Source: Deltaproteobacteria bacterium
GTDB lineage: Bacteria; Myxococcota_A; Polyangia; Polyangiales; Houyiibacteriaceae
Reading direction: 5' to 3'
Assembly: GCA_017644045.1 (NCBI GenBank)
Contig: JAEPMI010000005.1
Coordinates: 62,001-126,000 of the forward strand
Length of the DNA: 64,000 bases
Positions 14,841 through 23,767 of this stretch are shown piece by piece; positions within the stretch are counted from its first letter, which is position 1, and every line of letters starts with the position of its first letter. The notes below the pieces were generated by a model. It searched no databases. It was given only the letters and a program-made list of their open reading frames with translations, and was not told the origin of the DNA. Position numbers and translations under genes: made by a program.

Positions 14841-17422
14841 GGCTGGAAGAAGATCGGCTGGGTCACGCCGAAGGGCATCCGCCCCGGATGGACCGGATCG
14901 AGCGGCATCTCACCGCGCGCATGGAACACGACCCACGAGCCGCCGGAGTCGATGGCGACGTCGATGGCCTCGTCGAAGCGAAGCACTCCGTCGCCGGCGC
15001 CGAGGGAGATGGTCTCGGCGAGCTCGCCGTCGATCCAGACCTCGAGCTCCGTCGCGTCGATCCAGCTCGGTGCCTGCACCGTGACCTGAACCGATTCGGT
15101 TGCGCCAGCGCCGGTCAGGTCTCCGCCCGGCCCCACGTCACCGCGCGCGAGCGCGGTGAGGAAGATGCCGCCATCGACCACGAACTGCCCGGCGCGCGTC
15201 GCGTCCAGGACGCCTTGGGTCGCGACGCCAGCGCGAAGCGTCGGTGCGTCGTCGACGCCCAGCGCGAGGCACGTCCGCGGGTAGCCGACCGGCGAGCCGC
15301 GCTCGACCTTGTGCGAGTCCGAAGAGCCGACGGCGAAGACCCGACGGCCCGTACGGAGGAACGAGAACCAATCCCGTACCGTCTCGTCGGCGTTCTCGTC
15401 GAAGGAGGAATCGTTGAAGACCTCGACCACCGTGAAGTCGGTGTCCCACTCGTCCATCTCGTCGACCGCCCCCGTCGTCGCGTCGTAGCCGACGTAGTCG
15501 AAGTAGCCGCTGATCGCTGCACCGCGCGGATGGTTGATGATCAGCATCGGGTCCTCGGGGAGAGCGCGCACGCGCCCGAACACGGTGGGCGGAATGTCGC
15601 CGATCCAGGGGATCGCACCGTCGTTGGGCTCCTCGGGCCTCGGATCCAGACCGACGACGCCGAAGTGACCGAAGACGAAGGTGGTCAGCTCGAGGCTCGT
15701 CGGGCCGTACATCCATCCGTCGAGGCCCAGGTCGGCGATGATCGTCTCCCACTCCTTCACCCACTCGTGGTCCGAACGGCAAGGGATGTCGACGCCATCA
15801 CCGGCGGCGGAGCGGAGCTTCATCTCCGGCGAGTCCGGCGAGTCCGGCGAGCGGTGGGTGTGAATGTGGTAGTCGGCGCAGAGGGTGCCCGTGCGGTCGA
15901 TGACCCGGTCGAGCACGGCGTCGACCGCGACCTCCTCGCCCGCACTCACCGAGACGGTGTCGTCGTGGCCGAGCTCGTAGTCGAAGCCGCGCGAGACGGT
16001 CACGCGGTGGTTCCCGGGCGGAACGGGCAACGTGATGGTGCCGTCGACCGGGAACTCGAGGTGCAGGCGCCCACCGAAGGGCAGCTCCTCGCCCCAGGTC
16101 GCCGGCGCGGCGGTCGCGCCACCGGCGGGGGTCACCTGAACGCGCACGGGCAGCGGCGTGTCGTCCTGATCGACCGCGGTGATCGCGATGGTGCCGTTCT
16201 CTTCGAGCTGTAGGTCGCCGCTGTCGACGCCAGTCCCGAGGTCGGTGGACGCCACGGCGTCACCCGTGCGCCAGGTCGAGAGCGTGACGCCCTCGTCGCC
16301 CGGCACCGTGATCGAGAAGGCCCCCTCGTCGTCGGTGAGCACTCGGCTGAGCCACTCGTCGCCGCGGTGGGCGTGGACCCGCACACCGACGGCTGGCGAG
16401 CCATCGGACTCGGTCACGTTGCCGGTGATCGTTCGCTGGTCGATGCCCTCGCGACGGCGCATCGCCGCGAGCACTCCGTCCGGCCCGCGACCACCGATGT
16501 CGATCGTCATCATGTCGACTTCGGTCTGTCCGCACGCCTCGATCGGATAGGTGGCGCCCTGGATGATCTGGGTACCGCTCACCTCGATGAGCACCGCGAA
16601 GGGTCCGACGTCGGTGCCGTAGCCGTAGCTGGTCGCACCGTCGTCGGCGTAGCCGAGCCACTCGACCTCGCCGAAGTTGTCGCCGTCGAAGCCGGCGCCG
16701 GGCACGAACCCGGGCATGCGCTCGCGCTGGAACGCGAGCACGATCCAGCGACCGTTCATGCGGCGCGCCGTCTCGTTGTGGAAGGTGTAGCGGACCTGAA
16801 CCGACTCGGCGCCCGGCTCGAGGATGTAGTCGACCGCCGCGTCGATGAAGTCGTAGTCGATCGGGAAGAAGCCGGACGCGAGGTCGTCGGCGAAGGGGAT
16901 CGCGCGGAGCGAACCGACCACGCGCACCACCGCGGCGTTGCCGTCGGAGCCGTCGTTCATCACGCCGATCGATCGAGGCTCGACCGTGTAGCGACCCACC
17001 CCTCGAATGATCTCGTTGTAGTTGGCCGGCTCGACCAGGGTGTCGCCTTCGACCCTCGCGAGACCCACGACGTTGCCGCCCCAGATGTCGTAGCCATCCG
17101 ACGCGCCCATCGCCTCGATCACGACGGCGACGTTCTCGTTGGCGAGGAGGAAGTCCTCCTCTTCCCAGACGAGCAGGTCGGCCGGGTCGTCCGGCAACAC
17201 ACCGGCGCCGACGAGACCCGCGCGGGCCTCACCAGCGGGCACCGGCAACACCGCGCTGGCGCCCGTGCTCGTGGTCTCTTCGAGCGGAGCGGGCGGCGAG
17301 TCGCAGGTGGGCCCGCCATCGGGCTCGACCCCTCCATCCTCGTCGGTCGTGGTGGTGTCGTCGTCGCCGCAGCCGCTCAGAACGAGAGCGCCCGCGACCA
17401 GGAGAAGCAAGGCCGATCGCAT
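14837..17422 (-). CDS. PHP-domain (CehA/McbA-type) metallohydrolase lipoprotein
   Basis: An 861-residue exported protein with lipobox VLSGC and an acidic linker. A large beta-rich region (about 60-330) is followed by carboxypeptidase-regulatory-like Ig folds (about 335-510, for example ITGNVTESDGSPAVGVRVHA). The metallohydrolase part starts near residue 512 with CADYHIHTHRSPD, the HxH of the PHP fold, and continues with RSDHEW, LIINHPRGAAISGYFDY and AVGSSDSHK. These match the CehA/McbA family, known for carbaryl hydrolysis. Here the substrate is unknown. A 9-bp unit repeated three times encodes SPDSPDSP beside the metal motif. A 6-bp stem hairpin directly abuts the start codon (17423-17441). 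Confidence 0.8.
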   Translation of the reverse strand: MRSALLLLVAGALVLSGCGDDDTTTTDEDGGVEPDGGPTCDSPPAPLEETTSTGASAVLPVPAGEARAGLVGAGVLPDDPADLLVWEEEDFLLANENVAVVIEAMGASDGYDIWGGNVVGLARVEGDTLVEPANYNEIIRGVGRYTVEPRSIGVMNDGSDGNAAVVRVVGSLRAIPFADDLASGFFPIDYDFIDAAVDYILEPGAESVQVRYTFHNETARRMNGRWIVLAFQRERMPGFVPGAGFDGDNFGEVEWLGYADDGATSYGYGTDVGPFAVLIEVSGTQIIQGATYPIEACGQTEVDMMTIDIGGRGPDGVLAAMRRREGIDQRTITGNVTESDGSPAVGVRVHAHRGDEWLSRVLTDDEGAFSITVPGDEGVTLSTWRTGDAVASTDLGTGVDSGDLQLEENGTIAITAVDQDDTPLPVRVQVTPAGGATAAPATWGEELPFGGRLHLEFPVDGTITLPVPPGNHRVTVSRGFDYELGHDDTVSVSAGEEVAVDAVLDRVIDRTGTLCADYHIHTHRSPDSPDSPEMKLRSAAGDGVDIPCRSDHEWVKEWETIIADLGLDGWMYGPTSLELTTFVFGHFGVVGLDPRPEEPNDGAIPWIGDIPPTVFGRVRALPEDPMLIINHPRGAAISGYFDYVGYDATTGAVDEMDEWDTDFTVVEVFNDSSFDENADETVRDWFSFLRTGRRVFAVGSSDSHKVERGSPVGYPRTCLALGVDDAPTLRAGVATQGVLDATRAGQFVVDGGIFLTALARGDVGPGGDLTGAGATESVQVTVQAPSWIDATELEVWIDGELAETISLGAGDGVLRFDEAIDVAIDSGGSWVVFHARGEMPLDPVHPGRMPFGVTQPIFFQP

Positions 17423-17441
17423 GGGCGCATGTTACGCGCCC
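17423..17441 (-). promoter_or_regulatory. Hairpin abutting the PHP gene start codon
   Basis: GGGCGC and GCGCCC form a 6-bp stem around a 7-base loop, ending right at the minus-strand ATG of the PHP gene. It would fold over the place where a ribosome-binding site is expected, and no clear Shine-Dalgarno is present. It might restrain translation; this is inference from position. Confidence 0.3.
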
Positions 17442-17471
17442 GAAACCGGGTTGTCACAAATGACTTTCGTG

Positions 17472-19286
17472 TCAGCGGCGGCGGCGACGGGCCCAGGCCA
17501 CGCCCAGGAGGGCGAAGAAGGCGGCGCCGCCGAAGGGGGCGCCCTCGGAGCCCACGCTCGCGGTGGCGCAGCCGCCGTCGTCCTCGGGGGCGAAGCAAGC
17601 GTTGAACATGCCCGCCACGCGGCACTCGAAGCCCTCGGGGCAGGGGCTGTCGTCGCAGAGACGCGTGCAGGTCCCGCCACAGATCCCGCTGCGGCACTCC
17701 CCGTTCTCCATGCACTCCTCGCCCAGGCCGAGGCCTTCGGCGATGCAGCGCGGACCGAGATCGGTGTCGCCGCAGACGAAGCCCGCGTCGCAGGTTCCGT
17801 CCGTGCAGGCGACCGCGCAGAGCCGGTCCCCATCGACCGTGACGCACTCGCCGCCCAGGGCGCAGTCATCGGTCGAGACACAGTCCTGACCAGGCGCTAC
17901 GAGGTCACCGGCCACGCATCGCCCGTCGCGACAGTGGCGCCCGGTGCCGCACTCGCCCGCGGCGCAGCTGCGGGTGCAGAACCCCATCGAGGCGCCCTCC
18001 CCTTCCGTGCAGTCGCCGCTCGCGCACTGCTCGTCGGCGTCGCAGACCGAGCCATAGGGGCGCGGCGAGGTCGAGTACTCGACGGGCGTGCACTCGCCGC
18101 AGCCACCGCCGAGGTCTTCGCAGACCGTGTTCTCGTCGCAGGTGTTCATCCCGGCCGGGTCGCAGGGGCGCGCGCAGAGCTGCATGCCGGCGATGGTGGA
18201 GCAGCGGTTGCCGACGCACTCCGAGTCCGCCGCGCAGGGGCTGCCGTCCGCGATCCATCCCTCGGACCCCGGCACGCAACGGCCGTCGAAGCAGCCCGTC
18301 GTCTCGCAGTGGAAGCCGAAGGGGCAGGTGGGCAGCGCCGATCGGGGATCGCAGGTACGGACGCAGATCGTGCCCTCACCGTCGACCATCTCACAGCGCT
18401 CGTCGGCGCACTCGCTGGCGTCGGTGCAGGTGGCGCCGATCTCGGAGCAGACTTCGTCGACCTCCAGGTCGCAGTCGTTGTCGATGCCGTCGCAGACTTC
18501 CTCGGTCGCGTCGCAAGGCGGGCGGTACGCCACCGCATCGTCGATCATCTCGAGGTGGCGGACGACGGCGGTGAAGAAGTGCCGGCTGCGGCTGCCGCAG
18601 CCGCCGACGCCGAAGCTGGTCACGCCGACGACCTGGTTGCCGACGAAGAGCGGGCCGCCGCTGTCACCCTGACAGGTCCACCCCTCGCCCGACGACGTCG
18701 CCCCCGCCTCCACGAGGTTGCTTCCGGCGCCGAGGATCGTGGTGTCCGCCTGGAGCTTCACGCCCGATTCGTCGGTGGACGGGTTGCTGCGACCGAAGCC
18801 GACGACGAGCGCTGCGTTGCCGCTGCTCGGCGAGGTGCGACGCACCACCCGCGGGGTGATGTCGCTGGGGATCGGGACGTTGGTGAGGATCACGGCGATG
18901 TCCTCACCGTCCTCCAGGTCGCGGTCGGTGTAGCGGCCTGGCGTCGACTCCCACTCGAGAATCGTCAGCGCGTCCTCGATCCCCGACGACGTGTTGACGT
19001 CACTGCCGATGATGACGCGCAGGTTGGCGGGTGAGATCGCTTCCCAGACTCCGTCGCCTCGGTCGGCATACACGCAGTGCTTGGCGGTCAACACCGCGTA
19101 CGGGCCGATCACGGTGCCCGAGCACAGACCACCGCCGACGACGTTGGCGACCGCCACGACGTCGCGACGTCCCGCGGCCGAACGCCCGTTGATGATGGGC
19201 TCGCTGGTGCCGCCCACGGTGGGCTCCACACAGCCGACGACGAGCAGAAGGGAAAAGAGGGACAGGGATCGAAGAAAGTGAGTCAC
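17472..19286 (-). CDS. Trypsin-like serine protease with Cys-rich repeats and MYXO-CTERM-type tail
   Basis: A 604-residue exported protease. The GTG at 19286 is preferred because GGAG lies nine bases upstream and the leader then ends in LLLVVGC, a lipobox; a GTG 54 bases earlier is possible. The chymotrypsin-fold domain follows: IINGRSAAG, TAKHC (His), DGEDIAVI (Asp) and CQGDSGGPLFVG (Ser). From about residue 270 come many EGF-like/Cys-rich modules (CDGIDNDCDLEVDE, then repeated CxxxxxC units). The end is a MYXO-CTERM-like anchor, hydrophobic FGGAAFFALLGVAWA plus RRRRR. Such tails are thought to sort proteins to the myxobacterial surface. Having both a lipobox and this tail is unusual. Confidence 0.85.
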   Translation of the reverse strand: MTHFLRSLSLFSLLLVVGCVEPTVGGTSEPIINGRSAAGRRDVVAVANVVGGGLCSGTVIGPYAVLTAKHCVYADRGDGVWEAISPANLRVIIGSDVNTSSGIEDALTILEWESTPGRYTDRDLEDGEDIAVILTNVPIPSDITPRVVRRTSPSSGNAALVVGFGRSNPSTDESGVKLQADTTILGAGSNLVEAGATSSGEGWTCQGDSGGPLFVGNQVVGVTSFGVGGCGSRSRHFFTAVVRHLEMIDDAVAYRPPCDATEEVCDGIDNDCDLEVDEVCSEIGATCTDASECADERCEMVDGEGTICVRTCDPRSALPTCPFGFHCETTGCFDGRCVPGSEGWIADGSPCAADSECVGNRCSTIAGMQLCARPCDPAGMNTCDENTVCEDLGGGCGECTPVEYSTSPRPYGSVCDADEQCASGDCTEGEGASMGFCTRSCAAGECGTGRHCRDGRCVAGDLVAPGQDCVSTDDCALGGECVTVDGDRLCAVACTDGTCDAGFVCGDTDLGPRCIAEGLGLGEECMENGECRSGICGGTCTRLCDDSPCPEGFECRVAGMFNACFAPEDDGGCATASVGSEGAPFGGAAFFALLGVAWARRRRR

Positions 19287-19359
19287 GGCCAACACTCCAA
19301 GAGACGCAGCATACGCGAAGATCGGGTGAGGTCCCTTCACGCCGCGGTTTTCCTACGGA

Positions 19360-21864
19360 TCAGGGGGTGGCGTCTTCCTCGGCCGACTTGCCCTTCGCCT
19401 TCTTCTTCGAGCCGCCACCCCGCATGCCGTGGCGCCGGAGCTTGTCGAGGAAGGTCGTTCGCTTGAGGTCGAGCAGCCGCGCGGCTTCGCTCTTGTTGCC
19501 GTCGGCGCGCTTCAACGCTCGCTCCAGCAGGCGACGCTCGACGTCGTTCCAGCTGCCTTCGAGCGGGTCATCCGGGGGTGCGACCCCCGCCAGGGGCGGG
19601 AGGTCGGCGCGGGTGACCTTCGGGCCGCGGGCCTTTTCGACGGCGCGGTCCACCACGTGCTGGAGCTCTCGCAGGTTGCCGGGCCAGTCGTGCGCCAGCA
19701 GCGCCTCGAGGGCGCCCTGCTCCACGCCCATCGGCTCGCGCCCCTGCACGCGGCAGGCGCGGTCCAACGCCAGCAGCACCAGTGAGGGCATGTCGTCGCG
19801 ACGCTCGCGGAGGGGCGGCACGTGCACGGCGCCCGGGTCGAGCCAGCCGGCGAGATCCTCGTCGATCACCTCGTCCTCGCGGAGGTCGGCGAGCGGTCGG
19901 CGCGAAGTCGCCACGAGACGCGCCGTGACCGGGTGCGCCGCGCCGCCCGGGGTGCTGGCGCGGCGGATGGCGAGCGCCTCGGCGAGCTCGTGCTGGACCT
20001 CGCGGGGCAGCGCCGGGAGATCGGCGAGCAGGAGCGTTCCCTCGGCCGCGAGCCGCAGCCAGCCAGGGTTGCCCTCGTCGTCACCGAAGAGCGCCGCGGC
20101 GGCGAGCTCCGGAGGGATCGCCGACGCGTCCGCGATCACGAAGGGGCCGTCCGCCCGCGGGCTCTCCTCGTGGAGGCGTCGTGCGACCCGGTCGACCGGC
20201 GTGCCCGCCTCGGCTTCGAGCAGCACGGGCGAATCGGTCATCGCGAGCTCGGTCACGCGACGCGAGAGGGTGCGCATGGCGGCGCTGTACGCCACGGGCG
20301 CGGCGTTGCGGCGCGCCTCGCCTCGGCCCGCGCGGAGCGCTCGGGCGTCCTCGCGCAGATGCGCGAGCTCGCCGCGGGCCGCTTCGAGGCTCTCCTCGAG
20401 CTCGTCCTCGCGCGCGGCCAGCCGCGCGAGGCGACCGAGGGCACGCTGCTCGCTCGAGAGGGCGGCGAGGCGCATGGCGAGATCGCGACCGAGCAGGCGC
20501 AGCGACTCGAGCTCTTCGAGGCGGAGCGCGCCGCGCAGCTCGCCGGAGAGCAACAGACAGCCCTCGGCGTTCTCGTCGCGCGTCAGCGGCACCATGCCGA
20601 ACGCCTCGAGGGAATCGAGGGACTCCGCGAGCGGGCGCAGCTCGGGCTGCCGAACCATCTGCGCTTCGACGTCCGCCGCGAGGATCACCTCACCGGGCGC
20701 GCGCTCGACCTGTCCCTCGAGCGGGGAGAGCGTCTCCACGCGGCGCGCGTGACCGCCGCCGGCGAGATCCACCGTGACCTCGAGCGGCGGGTCGAAGAGG
20801 CGGAGCCGCGGGCGACCGTCACCGCCACACGCTTCCCGCAGCGGCGCGAGCACCGCGGCGCCCAGCTCCTCGAGGGTCGCGGCGCTGCGCATCTGCTCGC
20901 GCGCTTCCTGGACCCCTCGGAGTAGACGGCCGCCGCGCGGCGAGAAGAAGCGTACGACCAGCGGCTCGAGCCCACGCCAGAAGGCGATGAGGATCAGCAG
21001 CCAGCCGAGGACCGCCACGCCGAGGGTCCAGCTGTCGAGGTGGGGGTCCGCCAGCTCCGCGTGGAACGACACGGCGGTCCCGACGCCGACGGCCACCACG
21101 AGGGCCCGGGCCACGGTGCGGCGGACGGTCGGGCCGGCGGAGAGGCGACGGCGCGGATCGACCATCGCCGCGTGGCCATAGAGAGCGGCGGTGGCGGCGG
21201 CACCGACGATGGCCGTCGCGGTGGCCACCGGAACCGGGACCGCGATGACCCAGGCGCCGACCAGCACGATGGGCACCAGGCCCATCACTGCCCAGGCGTT
21301 GGCGGCGAGCGCGCCCGGGGCGCTGCGTCGACGGCGACCGAGCCGGATGAGGAGCGCGAGCGCCGCGGCCCCGAAGGCGTAGTAGGCCGGCGCCTCGATC
21401 CACTGCGGCGGGACCAGGATGGGCTCGCCGAAGAGGTGGAAGGCCGGGAGGATCGCGCCGGCACCGCCGAGGCCAGCACCCACGGCTGCGAGGACCATCA
21501 GCGAGCGAAAGCGGCGCCAGGGCACCCGGTCGGGGACCAGGAGCGCCAGATCGAGCACCAGCGCACCCGCGAGCGGCAGGCTGACCGAGGCCGCGATGGA
21601 GCGGAGCATCGACCCGGACTCCGGGGAGAGGCTCGCGGTGAGCCCGATCCCCGCCGCGGCGCCGAGGGTGCCCACTCGCTTCGCTCCAGGGACGGTCGCG
21701 ATGACCATGGGCCGCAGCGCGAGCGGTCCCGTGGCCAGAACGACGCCGAGCGCGGCGGCGATCCACTCCAGCGGACCCAATCCCCTCGTGGCCGACGCGG
21801 CGTCGGCGGCGAGGTAGAGGGCGGCAGCTGGCGCCAACAGTGGCGTGATGCGCGAAGTCCTCAT
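19360..21864 (-). CDS. Membrane sensor-regulator related to sigma-54 activators, with a degenerate ATPase domain
   Basis: An 834-residue protein. About eight transmembrane helices lie in residues 1-300, then a GAF-like domain (about 310-480), a coiled coil (about 480-540), an AAA+-like domain (about 545-745) and a Fis-type helix-turn-helix (GNKSEAARLLDLKRTTFLDK). The AAA+ part aligns with NtrC-type activators: ALFGDDEG, GTLLLADLPALPREVQ, PPLRERRDDMPSLVL and HDWPGNLRELQ. The Walker A is replaced by LLEAEAGTPVD, the GAFTGA loop is missing and the Walker B acidic pair reads LLLADL. It therefore probably cannot hydrolyse ATP or remodel sigma-54. It more likely binds DNA as a classical regulator or competitor. 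Confidence 0.82.
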   Translation of the reverse strand: MRTSRITPLLAPAAALYLAADAASATRGLGPLEWIAAALGVVLATGPLALRPMVIATVPGAKRVGTLGAAAGIGLTASLSPESGSMLRSIAASVSLPLAGALVLDLALLVPDRVPWRRFRSLMVLAAVGAGLGGAGAILPAFHLFGEPILVPPQWIEAPAYYAFGAAALALLIRLGRRRRSAPGALAANAWAVMGLVPIVLVGAWVIAVPVPVATATAIVGAAATAALYGHAAMVDPRRRLSAGPTVRRTVARALVVAVGVGTAVSFHAELADPHLDSWTLGVAVLGWLLILIAFWRGLEPLVVRFFSPRGGRLLRGVQEAREQMRSAATLEELGAAVLAPLREACGGDGRPRLRLFDPPLEVTVDLAGGGHARRVETLSPLEGQVERAPGEVILAADVEAQMVRQPELRPLAESLDSLEAFGMVPLTRDENAEGCLLLSGELRGALRLEELESLRLLGRDLAMRLAALSSEQRALGRLARLAAREDELEESLEAARGELAHLREDARALRAGRGEARRNAAPVAYSAAMRTLSRRVTELAMTDSPVLLEAEAGTPVDRVARRLHEESPRADGPFVIADASAIPPELAAAALFGDDEGNPGWLRLAAEGTLLLADLPALPREVQHELAEALAIRRASTPGGAAHPVTARLVATSRRPLADLREDEVIDEDLAGWLDPGAVHVPPLRERRDDMPSLVLLALDRACRVQGREPMGVEQGALEALLAHDWPGNLRELQHVVDRAVEKARGPKVTRADLPPLAGVAPPDDPLEGSWNDVERRLLERALKRADGNKSEAARLLDLKRTTFLDKLRRHGMRGGGSKKKAKGKSAEEDATP

Positions 21865-21976
21865 GATTACTCGGCAAATGCCCGGAGCTCCGAGCGAGGC
21901 CGGATCTTAGTACATGCGCGCCGACGATCGAGCCGACGGTATACCGTCAGCAGCATCGCTCAGGGACAGCTGGCAC

Positions 21977-23296
21977 TCAGCGGTGGGGGGCGATGACCAT
22001 GTCGCCGGGGCCTTCCCAGCCGGGGCGCTCGGAGGCCATGCGGAAGCCGTTGCCCAGGTCGCCGTTGGCGCAGTGGCGGCGCTGCATGAGGCACTGCTGG
22101 GTCCAGGTCGCGGCGACCTCGGGGTCCCAGGCCATCATCCAGTCGCCGTGGGCGGACGCCCCGCCGGGCGAGCCCTCGCCGACCTCGTAGTGGTCGGAGC
22201 TGAGACGCCAGTCGCGGGTGTCGCCGTCCGGGCCGACCGTGTCTGCGGTGACCGGGTAGTAGATCTGGTAGCTGACCTGCGGGAGCACCACGGGGTGCGA
22301 GGCCGGGCAGCCGAAGGTGCCGCTGGCTTCGTCGAACTCGATGTAGGCCATGTGGCTCATGTGGTCGTCGGAGTCGAGGTTCTCGCCGTCCCAGCAGGGC
22401 TGGAAGAAGATCGCCATGTGGAGCCGATCCGTCTGGGACGGGTCGTTGTTCGGGACGCAGCGCGGGATGGTCGGCTGGTCTCGGTCGTCGCGCTCGCCGC
22501 GGTTGAGCTCGTCGTGGCAGTTGTAGCGGACCACCCGCGGGCGCTGCGGGTCATCGGGGGTCGCGCGGTGGTTGCCCGCGATCATGCGGAGGCCGTCGGG
22601 CGGCGGCTGCACGTCCGAGTCCTCGACGATGCGCTTGTAGTAGATGTCCGTGCCGAGGTTGTCGTTGAAGATCGGGTTCCCCGAGCCATCGCGCATGGCG
22701 ACGCCGTTCTCATCGAGCTGAAAGGTGTCGACCGGGTAGATGACCTTCCACTCGCCGTTGGGAATGGGTCGGCCGCTCGCATCGCGCGCGACGCTTCCGT
22801 CCGGGTTCCGCTCGTAGCGCGGGCGGAGCATGGTCGGGACCCAATAGCCCGTGAGGTTCAACGGACCGCCGTGGCAAGTCGAGCCCGAGGCGTCGAAGAT
22901 GTTCTCGCCGGTCGTCGAATGGTCGAGGTCGACGTTGCCGAAGTACATGTGCAGGTGCGCCGCGCCCTCGTCGCCGGGGAAGACGAGGGCGTCGTCGAAG
23001 TTCAGGTGGCTGAACGCGCACTTGATCCGGAAGGAGCCGTACTCCTCGGTGTCGCTGTTGGGCGCCGCGGACGCGAAGGGCTGCACGTGCGAGTGGAGCG
23101 GGTGCTCCGCTTCGAAGACGCTGCCCCCCTCCCCTTCGGTGACGCAGACCGCCGAGCAGCCGTCGCCGCTGACGTTGTTCCCGTCGTCGCACTGCTCACC
23201 GGACTGGCGCACGCCGTCGCCGCAGTCGGTGAAGCCGGGCTCGTCCCCGCACGAAGCGGCGGCGAGCGAAAGAAGAATGACCAGGGCTCCCCTCAT
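21977..23296 (-). CDS. DUF1996 domain lipoprotein
   Basis: A 439-residue exported protein with lipobox LAAASC. A short Cys-rich DUF4215-type module (CGDGVRQSGEQCDDGNN) lies right after the lipobox. The large DUF1996-like domain begins at LHSHVQPFASAAPNSDTEE and includes HLHMYFGN, CHGGPLNLTGYWVPTML and QYLGN-like His-rich motifs such as HMSHMAYIEFDE. DUF1996 proteins are common in fungi and secreted actinobacterial or myxobacterial proteins; no activity is established to my knowledge. The many conserved histidines suggest metal binding, by inference. The ATG in front of the hydrophobic leader is chosen over one 36 bases earlier. Confidence 0.78.
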   Translation of the reverse strand: MRGALVILLSLAAASCGDEPGFTDCGDGVRQSGEQCDDGNNVSGDGCSAVCVTEGEGGSVFEAEHPLHSHVQPFASAAPNSDTEEYGSFRIKCAFSHLNFDDALVFPGDEGAAHLHMYFGNVDLDHSTTGENIFDASGSTCHGGPLNLTGYWVPTMLRPRYERNPDGSVARDASGRPIPNGEWKVIYPVDTFQLDENGVAMRDGSGNPIFNDNLGTDIYYKRIVEDSDVQPPPDGLRMIAGNHRATPDDPQRPRVVRYNCHDELNRGERDDRDQPTIPRCVPNNDPSQTDRLHMAIFFQPCWDGENLDSDDHMSHMAYIEFDEASGTFGCPASHPVVLPQVSYQIYYPVTADTVGPDGDTRDWRLSSDHYEVGEGSPGGASAHGDWMMAWDPEVAATWTQQCLMQRRHCANGDLGNGFRMASERPGWEGPGDMVIAPHR

Positions 23297-23364
23297 GGCG
23301 CGACGAGATAGCCCACCGGATCGGCCAGGCAAGCGCAGACCACTCGCCGAATGCGGAGGTCAGC

Positions 23365-23718
23365 TCAACAGCACCAGCCAGCCATGCCGTAGACGACCAG
23401 GAAGGCCGTTGGGATGCCGGTGAAGAGCGGGGCGCTGAAGCCGAGGACCTTCGCCGCGCGCGCGCGGCCATCGGAGAGGCCGGTGCCGATGAAGGCGCCG
23501 GTCAGGCCCATGAAGAATCCGATGAGCCAGGTCGGCGCGAGGAGCGCGGCCGGCGGTCGCATGCCGCAGACGAACGCGAGCACCGCGGCGCCGCAGAGCA
23601 GCCACGGGACGAGCGCCAGCACGAGCGCGACGCTCGAGAGGCGATCCACCCGCGCTTCGGCGGGGGACTCGTCGATGTAGGGAGCCTGCGACACGGCCCC
23701 ATCGTGACCGACGTTCAC
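23365..23718 (-). CDS. Small membrane protein, unknown function
   Basis: A 117-residue protein with three predicted transmembrane helices (LSSVALVLALVPWLLCGAAV, LLAPTWLIGFFMGLTGAFIG, and LFTGIPTAFLVVYG). It ends in the unusual WCC. The start is GTG at 23718; a second GTG at 23694 is also possible, giving 109 residues. It sits between the thiolase operon end and the DUF1996 gene on the same strand. No family is recognised. Confidence 0.6.
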   Translation of the reverse strand: MNVGHDGAVSQAPYIDESPAEARVDRLSSVALVLALVPWLLCGAAVLAFVCGMRPPAALLAPTWLIGFFMGLTGAFIGTGLSDGRARAAKVLGFSAPLFTGIPTAFLVVYGMAGWCC

Positions 23719-23767
23719 TCAGCCGTCGGTCATCGTTTCGTCAGAGTTTCGTCACCGCGGACGGTGG

